DNA of 64,000 bases. Source: Clostridium sp. 26_22 (GTDB lineage Bacteria; Bacillota; Clostridia; TANB77; CAG-508). The translations under genes and the position numbers were made by a program. The DNA is taken from the NCBI GenBank assembly GCA_001916005.1, contig MNRP01000038.1, forward strand, positions 28,205-92,204, read 5' to 3'. Each line of letters starts with the position of its first letter. The stretch's first letter is position 1. Positions 57,801 through 64,000 of this stretch are shown one piece after another. The notes below the pieces were generated by a model. The model did not search any database. It saw nothing but the letters and a program-made list of their open reading frames with translations, and was not told the DNA's origin.

Positions 57801-58646
57801 TTATGTTACAATGTATTTCATTCTGCCATTGGAACCTACTCCTCCAACACCTTTTTTGCCATCTCTAAGTTCTTTTACTATATCTTCTATATTTATATAT
57901 TTGTATTCTGAAGTAGTTGCAACCTTTTCTGCAACTATTAGTGGGTCTAAAAAATCTATTAAAATTCTTGCTGGTGATGAAGCAAAATTTGCTCCTGCTG
58001 TTATAATTGCTTCAAAGTAGCTTTGACATGCTCCTGCAAAAATGACCGTTTTTTTACCTTTTTCTAAGTCATATCTTCTAGCTTCTTTTACTGTATTTAT
58101 AAAATGTCTCGAATTTCTATAATTGTATATATCATTATAATTAGTTCCTCTTTTTATCATTCCATCATGTCCAGTTATAACTAAAATGTCAGGATTATAT
58201 TTATTAAGTAATTCATATACAACTTTTGATTGTTTATATTCTGGTATGTTTTTTACAACTGCATCTAATCCTAACTTTCTATAGTATTGATATGATTTTT
58301 CTGAATACTTTCTGTCTCCATCTAAATGTAATATTTTGCCTGTTATAAATCTTTGGCTAATTCTTTTATCATTTGAAGTAACTACCCCCATTTTGTAATT
58401 ATTATTTTTATATTGCTGTATTCTTTTTTCTATTTTCTTGTTTTCTTCTTTTATATTTTTGCTTATTGTTCTTTTATCTATTTCTTCTAAATCATTTATA
58501 GGACTGTCAGCTTCTATTCTTTCTATTACTCCTGTTAGTATTGCTATGTCTTCTTTTCGATTTTTTATTATTTTCTTTACACTAAATAATATGTCTTTAT
58601 CATATGATTTTCTAGCTACAATATCTCCCTCTTTTATTTTTTTCAT
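57801..58646 (-). CDS. yabG: Sporulation-specific protease YabG
   Basis: A 281-residue cysteine-type peptidase that trims spore coat proteins late in sporulation. Landmarks are GDIVARKSYDKDILF, GKILHLDGDRKY, VITGHDGMIKRG and FAGACQSYFEAIITAGANFA. Order spoIIID-yabG-veg on one strand supports the call. Transcription by a sporulation sigma factor is expected but no clear element was found. Confidence 0.93.
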   Translation of the reverse strand: MKKIKEGDIVARKSYDKDILFSVKKIIKNRKEDIAILTGVIERIEADSPINDLEEIDKRTISKNIKEENKKIEKRIQQYKNNNYKMGVVTSNDKRISQRFITGKILHLDGDRKYSEKSYQYYRKLGLDAVVKNIPEYKQSKVVYELLNKYNPDILVITGHDGMIKRGTNYNDIYNYRNSRHFINTVKEARRYDLEKGKKTVIFAGACQSYFEAIITAGANFASSPARILIDFLDPLIVAEKVATTSEYKYINIEDIVKELRDGKKGVGGVGSNGRMKYIVT

Positions 58647-58720
58647 TTTATCACCTCATATTCTTGGCTAATATATTTTATGTTTATTGGTGATTATATG
58701 TTAATTACACATATATAAAA

Positions 58721-58742
58721 AAAGTCAAAATATCTTGACTTT
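58721..58742 (-). terminator. spoIIID terminator
   Basis: AAAGTCAA / TTGACTTT on minus-strand RNA, followed by a T-run. Confidence 0.65.
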
Positions 58743-58997
58743 CTACTTTAAATGACTATATTTTAATTTCGTTGCCATTCCTCCTCTTATGTGTCTTTCT
58801 GCTTTATTTTCATCTAGTATTCTTCTAACTTCTCTTGCTAAACTTGGGTTTATTTTCTTTAGTCTTTCCGAAACGTCTTTATGTACTGTGCTTTTACTTA
58901 TTCCAAATTTTTTTGCTGCTCCTCTAACTGTGTCTTTTGAATCTATAATATAATGTGCAAGTTCTATTGCACGTTCGTCTATTGATATACCTTTCAT
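58743..58997 (-). CDS. spoIIID: Sporulation transcriptional regulator SpoIIID
   Basis: An 84-residue HTH regulator of the mother-cell programme. The HTH is TVRGAAKKFGISKSTVHKDV (about 23-42), and the C-terminal helix has IRGGMATKLKY, a hallmark of the family. It is preceded by a palindrome that overlaps its ribosome-site area. Confidence 0.95.
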   Translation of the reverse strand: MKGISIDERAIELAHYIIDSKDTVRGAAKKFGISKSTVHKDVSERLKKINPSLAREVRRILDENKAERHIRGGMATKLKYSHLK

Positions 58998-59007
58998 ATA
59001 GTCAAAC

Positions 59008-59048
59008 CCCCATACGAATACTTTTGTTTAATTGTATTCGTGTGAGGG
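59008..59048. promoter_or_regulatory. Palindrome upstream of spoIIID
   Basis: The stem CCCCCATACGAATAC pairs with GTATTCGTGTGAGGG in 13 of 15 positions across an 11-base loop. In minus-strand RNA the 3' arm ends in the GGGGG that serves as the spoIIID ribosome-site candidate. It could be an operator or a translational switch. Confidence 0.5.
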
Positions 59049-59094
59049 TTGTATTAGAACAATTATATATCCTTATTATAAATTTTACATAAAA

Positions 59095-59123
59095 TTGCTT
59101 TTTCCACGATTTTATGTTATAAT
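59095..59123 (+). promoter_or_regulatory. Promoter of the unknown gene at 59172
   Basis: TTGCTT, 17-bp spacer, TATAAT. Confidence 0.75.
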
Positions 59124-59171
59124 AAAAATAGTTCACTGTATATATTGTTTTTTACTCAAGGAAGATATAGC

Positions 59172-59498
59172 ATGGAAAAAGATAAAAACGATATTTATGA
59201 GCAAGCCGCCAATTGGTGGGCTGACAAAATTAGAGAGAATAATGTAAACAAAATCAACGAAGCTAAGATTGGCATATTTAAAACTAGTCTTGCAACATTG
59301 ATTGAACATTCCTTTAAGTTAAACGGTCAAGTTACTATTTTAATGAAAACAGATAATATTTTAGCTAAATCGATGTTAGAAGCAGATATTTTCATAAATG
59401 ATTTCATGTTCACATTAAAGGATGAGATGAAATTAACTCCTCATTTATTTACAATATATGATAAATATGGAAATTTACAAACTTCTCTCTCACTTTAA
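59172..59498 (+). CDS. Unknown 108-residue protein
   Basis: A soluble protein starting MEKDKNDIYEQAANWWADKI. The start at 59172 has AAGGA nine bases upstream. The rest is amphipathic helix and strands (FINDFMFTLKDEMKL). No family recognised. It forms a single-gene unit: promoter with the same -35 word as the unknown pair at 36764, and a strong terminator. No signal or membrane segment. Confidence 0.65.
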   Translation: MEKDKNDIYEQAANWWADKIRENNVNKINEAKIGIFKTSLATLIEHSFKLNGQVTILMKTDNILAKSMLEADIFINDFMFTLKDEMKLTPHLFTIYDKYGNLQTSLSL

Positions 59499-59530
59499 AG
59501 TAAAGGGCATTTTGCAATGCCCTTTACTTT
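59497..59530 (+). terminator. Terminator of the unknown gene at 59172
   Basis: A 14-bp stem AAAGTAAAGGGCAT / ATGCCCTTTACTTT. Confidence 0.75.
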
Positions 59531-59574
59531 ATTCTAATATAATTATATAATATAAAAAAAATTTAGGAGAAAAT

Positions 59575-61161
59575 ATGATAAGAATTAGTAATATAAAAAT
59601 TTATGAAGATATCTCAGATGATAAAGTAATCAATATCGCTTTAAATAAATATAAAATAAAACAAGAAGATATTATACTTTGCAAAATATCAAAAAAATCA
59701 GTTGATGCTAGGAAAAAAGATGATGTTCATTACTCTTATTCAATTGATTTAAAATTAAAAAACGAAAATAAATTATTAAAAAATAAAAACATATCTAGTA
59801 TTAAAGAATTTGAATTTCCAAAATTCGATATAAAAAAAGATAAAAAAATAAATCCTGTAATTGTTGGTGCAGGCCCTGCTGGATTATTTGCAGGTTTAAC
59901 TTTTATTCAAAATGGTTTCAAGCCAATAATTATAGAACAAGGTCAATCGGTTGAAGAAAGAAAAAAATCTGTAGATTTATTTACTAGTACTGGAAATTTA
60001 AATACTTTTTCTAATGTTCAATTTGGAGAAGGTGGAGCTGGAACTTTTTCTGATGGAAAACTTACAAGTGGAATAAATTCCCCTTATTGCAGAAAAGTTC
60101 TACAAGAATTTGTAAACTTTGGTGCTCCAGAACAAATTCTATATTTAACAAAACCTCATATAGGAACAGATAATTTAATAAAAATAATTAAAAATATGAG
60201 AAAATTTATAATATCAAAAGGTGGAAAATTTTTATTTAATACTAAATTTGTTGACTTTGAAACTATAAATAATAAAATTTCTAAAGTTCATGTACTTAAT
60301 TTAGAAACTAATTCTTTAGAAAAAATCGAAACAGATACAGTTATTTTAGCAATAGGTCATAGCTCAAGAGATACTTTTGAAAAAATATATGAAAAAGGTC
60401 TTTTAGTGGAACCTAAAAATTTTTCTGTTGGTGTTAGAATAGAACATTTACAAAGCGAAATAAATAAATCTCAATATGGTACAATAACCAAATTAAATCT
60501 ACCATCAGCAGATTATAAACTAGCATATCACAGTCCAAGTGGTCGTTCTTGCTATACTTTCTGTATGTGCCCTGGAGGAGTTGTAATGGCTTCATCTAGC
60601 GAAAAAAATACCATAGTAACAAACGGTATGAGTTATTTTGCAAGAGATTGTATTAATGCTAATTCAGCCGTTTTAGTAAATGTTGTTCCATCTGATTTTA
60701 ACAGTAACTCTCCACTAGCCGGAATATATTTTCAAAAAGATTTAGAAGAAAAAGCTTTTAAATTAGGTGGTTCAAATTATTTCGCCCCTATTCAAAGATT
60801 TGAAGATTTTGCTAATAATAAAAAATCAGAATTTATTGGCTCTATAAAACCATCTTATACTCCTGGTGTTACACTAGCCAATCTAAACGATATAATGCCT
60901 GAATTTGTTTCAAAAACTTTGAGAGAAGGAATTATATACTTTGATACAAAATTACACGGATTTGCCAATCCTGATGCAATTATAACTGGTATGGAGACAA
61001 GGAGTTCTTCACCTGTTAGAATTTTAAGAAATGAAAATTTGGTTTCAAATATAGATGGAATTTACCCTTGTGGTGAAGGTGCTGGTTATGCAGGTGGAAT
61101 CATGTCTGCTTCTGTAGATGGAATTAAATGTGCTATTGCTAATATTTCGAGAAAACCCTAA
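59575..61161 (+). CDS. COG2509-type FAD-dependent dehydrogenase
   Basis: A 528-residue flavoprotein with an N-terminal extension of about 85 residues, the FAD Rossmann motif VIVGAGPAGLFAGLTF (about 97-112), a conserved NVQFGEGGAGTFSDGKLTSG block and a C-terminal YPCGEGAGYAGGIMSASVDG. The family is widespread in anaerobes, with no settled substrate. Single-gene unit with AGGAG start. Its stop codon falls inside the large palindrome that follows. Confidence 0.85.
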   Translation: MIRISNIKIYEDISDDKVINIALNKYKIKQEDIILCKISKKSVDARKKDDVHYSYSIDLKLKNENKLLKNKNISSIKEFEFPKFDIKKDKKINPVIVGAGPAGLFAGLTFIQNGFKPIIIEQGQSVEERKKSVDLFTSTGNLNTFSNVQFGEGGAGTFSDGKLTSGINSPYCRKVLQEFVNFGAPEQILYLTKPHIGTDNLIKIIKNMRKFIISKGGKFLFNTKFVDFETINNKISKVHVLNLETNSLEKIETDTVILAIGHSSRDTFEKIYEKGLLVEPKNFSVGVRIEHLQSEINKSQYGTITKLNLPSADYKLAYHSPSGRSCYTFCMCPGGVVMASSSEKNTIVTNGMSYFARDCINANSAVLVNVVPSDFNSNSPLAGIYFQKDLEEKAFKLGGSNYFAPIQRFEDFANNKKSEFIGSIKPSYTPGVTLANLNDIMPEFVSKTLREGIIYFDTKLHGFANPDAIITGMETRSSSPVRILRNENLVSNIDGIYPCGEGAGYAGGIMSASVDGIKCAIANISRKP

Positions 61162-61414
61162 AAAACTTAATAGTATAACATAGCTACTGGTGCTGTGGGG
61201 TATATTATAAAAAATTTTTTGCCGTTGTAAGCGAAAGAATAATAGAAAATCTTAAAATATCTCAATGAGGGAACCCAAATCCTTTTGGGAAGTATCATTG
61301 AGATATTTTTAGAATTTCTTTATTCTGTAACGTAACTCAGGCAAAAACTTTTTTATAATATACCACACAGCCCAGTAGCTATTGTTATACTATTAAGCTT
61401 TTTAGGTTTTTCTC
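61149..61414. repeat. 266-bp imperfect palindrome between convergent genes
   Basis: Two arms of roughly 115-120 bp pair with few mismatches. The outer ends are CTTAATAGTATAACA at left and its complement at right, the middle contains GGTATATTATAAAAAA in each arm, and the inner ends CTCAATGA / TCATTGAG enclose a loop with a CCCAAA / TTTGGG hairpin. Both flanking stop codons lie within it. It could be a MITE-like element or a large RNA hairpin acting as a bidirectional terminator. Confidence 0.85.
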
Positions 61415-62544
61415 ATTTCTTCAACTATTCTAACTAAATTTTCTACCAAATAATCCACATCTTCAATACTATTATAATCTCCAAAAGTCAATCTTAAAGC
61501 TCCCTTAGAAAGTTCATTTGGAAGTCCTATAGCAGTCAATACATGAGATGGACTTGCTTCTTTTGATGAACAAGCAGAACCTCCAGAAGCACAAATTCCA
61601 ACTTCATCTAATCTTAATAATAATTCTCCAGAATTTAAATCTTTAAAACTTATATTTATATTTCCTGGTAATCTTCTTTCCATAGTACCATTTATATAAA
61701 TATCTGGTATTTTTTCCTGTATTTTTTTTAAACAATAGTCTCTTAAATTTTTTAATTTTTGTTGATATTGTTCTATATTTTTTTCAGCGATTTGGCAAGC
61801 TTTACCTAAAGCTACTATTTCTGCTACATTTTCTGTTCCAGATCTTTTATTTTTTTCTTGATGTCCTCCGTCCATAAATCTTTCAAATTCTATTCCACTT
61901 TTTACATATAAAGCTCCAATTCCCTTAGGTGCATATAATTTATGTCCAGATAATGATAACATATCAATATTCATTTTTCTTACATCTATTGGTATATTTC
62001 CAACAGCCTGAACAGCATCTGTATGAAATATTATTCCGTGTGAATGTGCAATTTGTGCAATTTCTTTAACAGGTTCTATTGTACCTATTTCGTTATTTGC
62101 ATACATTATGCTTATTAATATGGTTTGGTCCGTTATTTCACTTTCTAATTTTTCTAAATTTAACATTCCGTCTTTATCAACATCTATATAACTTATTTTA
62201 AATCCTTTATTTTCTAAACTTTTACAACTATTTAATATTGCTGGATGCTCAATTTTAGAAGTTATAATATGATTTCCTTTTTCTTTATTAGCATATGCTA
62301 TGCCTTTCAATGCTGTATTATCACTCTCTGAACCACAACTTGTAAAATATATTTCCTCTGGACTACAATTTATAAGTGAAGCAACTCTTCTTCTTGCCTC
62401 GCTTATTGCTCTTTTGGCACTTCTTCCTATACTATAAAGTGATGATGGGTTTCCATATTCGATACTTAAATATGGTATCATTTCCTTAAAAACCTCATCT
62501 TTTACTCTTGTTGTAGCACTATTATCAAAATATTTAACTTCCAT
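61402..62544 (-). CDS. Cysteine desulfurase (NifS/IscS-like)
   Basis: A PLP enzyme taking sulfur from cysteine for Fe-S clusters or thio-tRNA. The 380 residues have Lys202 in SGHKLYAPKG, the active-site Cys325 in GGSACSSKEASPSH and a start EVKYFDNSATTRVKDE. No iscU or thiI is next to it, so its acceptor is open. Its stop codon lies within the palindrome. Confidence 0.92.
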   Translation of the reverse strand: MEVKYFDNSATTRVKDEVFKEMIPYLSIEYGNPSSLYSIGRSAKRAISEARRRVASLINCSPEEIYFTSCGSESDNTALKGIAYANKEKGNHIITSKIEHPAILNSCKSLENKGFKISYIDVDKDGMLNLEKLESEITDQTILISIMYANNEIGTIEPVKEIAQIAHSHGIIFHTDAVQAVGNIPIDVRKMNIDMLSLSGHKLYAPKGIGALYVKSGIEFERFMDGGHQEKNKRSGTENVAEIVALGKACQIAEKNIEQYQQKLKNLRDYCLKKIQEKIPDIYINGTMERRLPGNINISFKDLNSGELLLRLDEVGICASGGSACSSKEASPSHVLTAIGLPNELSKGALRLTFGDYNSIEDVDYLVENLVRIVEEMRKT

Positions 62545-62588
62545 GGCTTTCCCTCTTTTTACTTTTTATATATTATATTCAGTAGTGC

Positions 62589-63449
62589 TTATTTTTGATT
62601 AATTATTTCCAAAATTTCATTCATTTTTTCCATTGTTCCTCTATAGCCATATTTGTAACATTCATCTAATTTTTCTATTTCTAATAATCCTGTTTTATCT
62701 GTTTCTATTGTTAAAACCATATCACTTGCCCCAAGGCTTTCTTCAGATACTTTATTCCCCATTATATCTATTGACCTCATTGCTATATCCATTACTGTAC
62801 TTTGATTATTTATTTCATCAGCTTTAAAATTTATTGCTATTACCTTATTTGCTCCCTGTAGTTTAATTTCTTGTGCTGGAACATTGTCTAATATTCCTCC
62901 ATCTAAAAATTTATGTGTTTTATATTCACAAGGATTAAATACAACTGGGAAACTACTACTTGCTCTTATTGCTTTTCCTATTGATATATCTGTAATATAC
63001 TTATCTTTTTCCTTTGAATTTTCAGGTATAAAATTCGTAAATATATATTCTTTTGAATCTTTTAAATCAACAGCTGGAACAACAACCGGCATATTTATAT
63101 CAGTTAATTTTCGAATTCCTTTTCTTTTAGCAACTTCATCAAATCCTTTTTCAATCTCTTCTCCAGAATAAAATCCAGCAAACGGAACTTTTTTATTTGA
63201 AAAGAAATTTCCAAAACTTGTGAAAATAGATTTTGGATTTTGATTAACAAGTTCTCTTGCATATCTTTTGAATAGTATGTAAATATAATATGGCGAATAC
63301 CCCATTGCATATAATGTAGCTATAATACTTCCTGAACTTGTTCCTCCAATTACATCTATTTTTATATTATTTTCTTCTAGTGCTTTTAAAGCTCCAGCAT
63401 GAGCTATTCCTCTAATTCCTCCTCCAGATAGTGCTAATCCTAATTTCAT
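62589..63449 (-). CDS. Patatin-like phospholipase
   Basis: A 286-residue cytosolic patatin with oxyanion hole SGGGIRGIAHAG, nucleophile Ser38 in GTSSG and the Asp dyad residue in FLDGGILDNVP. It probably hydrolyses acyl esters or lipids. The ATG at 63449 follows GAGGTG; the GTG three codons earlier is inside that site. It is upstream of the desulfurase on the same strand with 44 bases between. Confidence 0.9.
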   Translation of the reverse strand: MKLGLALSGGGIRGIAHAGALKALEENNIKIDVIGGTSSGSIIATLYAMGYSPYYIYILFKRYARELVNQNPKSIFTSFGNFFSNKKVPFAGFYSGEEIEKGFDEVAKRKGIRKLTDINMPVVVPAVDLKDSKEYIFTNFIPENSKEKDKYITDISIGKAIRASSSFPVVFNPCEYKTHKFLDGGILDNVPAQEIKLQGANKVIAINFKADEINNQSTVMDIAMRSIDIMGNKVSEESLGASDMVLTIETDKTGLLEIEKLDECYKYGYRGTMEKMNEILEIINQK

Positions 63450-63584
63450 TTTTTTCACCTCGCCTATTTTTATTTTAATTATTTACTATTTTTTATGTTT
63501 TTAAACTTGGTTTTGTTACTTAATTAATTCATCAAAAAATGTCGAAAATTGCGATGAAAAGTGCAACAAAAATACGATTTTTTA

Positions 63585-63613
63585 TTGCAATATTCGGCAT
63601 TTTATTGTATTAT
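63585..63613 (+). promoter_or_regulatory. Conserved promoter of the Rpn element
   Basis: TTGCAA, 17-bp spacer, TATTAT. It is present in both copies; in the left copy the -10 part is duplicated. Confidence 0.65.
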
Positions 63614-63729
63614 ATAAGCATTAGATATCTAATTAATTTTAAATCCAAAATATTAATTCTAAGAAATTTTTATCTTAAATTAAAACTCAAATTTAAATTA
63701 AAAATCAAAAGCATAAGGAGGAATAAAAT

Positions 63730-64000
63730 TTGAAAGTTAATCAAGTGATTAATATTGACAAAGCAAAAGAAAAAGATTATAATAAGGTTAATCTAACCAA
63801 TGAAGTAACTTTTACATACTATGATTATTTGAAATATAAATTATTTGAAAAGATGAAAAAGGCTAAAAATACTACATTACACGAAAAAGAAGAAAAATAT
63901 AAAAGGCTAGAACAACAAGAAAACAGAGTAAATAATGAACATGATAAAGTATTTAGAAAAATACTTTCAGACAAAATAGAAGTAACAAAATTCTTGAATG
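63730..64000 (+). CDS. Rpn-family (PD-(D/E)XK) nuclease/transposase, 5' part
   Basis: Begins at a TTG after AAGGAGG and runs off the window with 90 codons seen. It reads LKVNQVINIDKAKEKDYNK, then a helical Lys/Glu region (LHEKEEKYKRLEQQENRVNN) and the family entry motif EHDKVFRKILSDKIEVTKFL. Unlike the left copy it is intact up to the edge. Rpn proteins promote recA-independent recombination and occur as dispersed gene families. Confidence 0.8.
   Translation, partial: MKVNQVINIDKAKEKDYNKVNLTNEVTFTYYDYLKYKLFEKMKKAKNTTLHEKEEKYKRLEQQENRVNNEHDKVFRKILSDKIEVTKFLN

Larger units (their letters stand above)
63534..64000 (+). repeat. Dispersed repeat: Rpn leader plus N-terminal coding region (right copy, runs off the window)
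   Basis: Matches 12463-12956 (inverted orientation there) from TGTCGAAAATTGCGA through the promoter leader to the N-terminal codons. This stretch also accounts for the otherwise gene-free 63459-63729 region. Confidence 0.8.

Noticed and set aside
63539..63729. Small open frame in the Rpn leader (starts MSKIAMKS)
   Set aside because: It lies across the promoter and leader of the element; the left copy has a different reading through the same DNA and no conserved start, so coding is unlikely.

Overview
The window comes from a very AT-rich (by eye clearly below 30% GC), spore-forming anaerobe of the Clostridia, probably an uncultured gut-type lineage. Evidence: sporulation genes (bofA, yaaL/DUF2508, a BofC-C-domain protein, yabG, veg, spoIIID), a rubredoxin domain, Firmicutes-type genes (cdaA, ClpE-like, pgsA, Mfd, AddB, PpaC), strong AGGAGG-type ribosome sites, occasional TTG starts, and arginine coded mainly by AGA. 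No rRNA, tRNA, CRISPR array, prophage or complete insertion sequence was recognised.

Layout. 1-9.5 kb: bofA-yaaL, a divergent orphan VirD4-like ATPase, a 10-TM metal exporter, a frame-broken membrane protein, then a leftward operon pilin-rnhB-pdp-small TM-cdaA-truA. 9.6-17.4 kb: HtrA protease, RsiV-like anchored protein, a decayed Rpn nuclease copy, a ClpE-like unfoldase and pgsA. 17.4-25.7 kb: leftward genes including bofC-like, comEC, an SH3-NlpC/P60 hydrolase and the operon rpiB, TagO-rubredoxin fusion, hslO, ppaC. 25.7-36.6 kb: an NMT1/SsuA-type ABC importer, an unknown repeat protein, an XRE regulator, a second decayed Rpn gene, trmL, a tandem-OB SSB, a SpoU methyltransferase and mfd. 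36.7-43.4 kb: an unknown two-gene unit, topB, an HD hydrolase, leuS and a heptad-repeat coiled-coil gene. 43.6-56.6 kb: an HExxH protein, a frame-broken GltD-like flavoprotein, UDG, LD-carboxypeptidase, pgeF, addB, ogg, a tandem GGDEF protein, a frame-broken YitT protein and an Elp3-like radical SAM. 56.6-64 kb: rnc, veg, yabG, spoIIID, a small unknown gene, a COG2509 flavoprotein, a 266-bp palindrome, a cysteine desulfurase, a patatin and the 5' part of an Rpn nuclease whose leader and N-terminus repeat the 12.5-13 kb copy.

Main observation. Three genes are split by a +1 frameshift (DUF2651-like, gltD-like, yitT-like). In all three the zero frame runs into an in-frame CGG codon exactly at the break, and skipping its C restores a protein of about family length. 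CGG is otherwise almost absent from coding frames: I found only three more, two in the SSB-like gene and one in the unknown gene at 36764. The coincidence suggests CGG-directed +1 frameshifting (programmed or tolerated) rather than random decay, although decay or sequence error cannot be excluded from one window.

Other points of interest: a MraY/TagO-type glycosyl-phosphate transferase with a C-terminal rubredoxin; the 266-bp near-perfect palindrome overlapping the stop codons of two convergent genes; the duplicated Rpn element with a conserved promoter leader; an orphan VirD4 ATPase; and several unknown short genes with near-consensus promoters.
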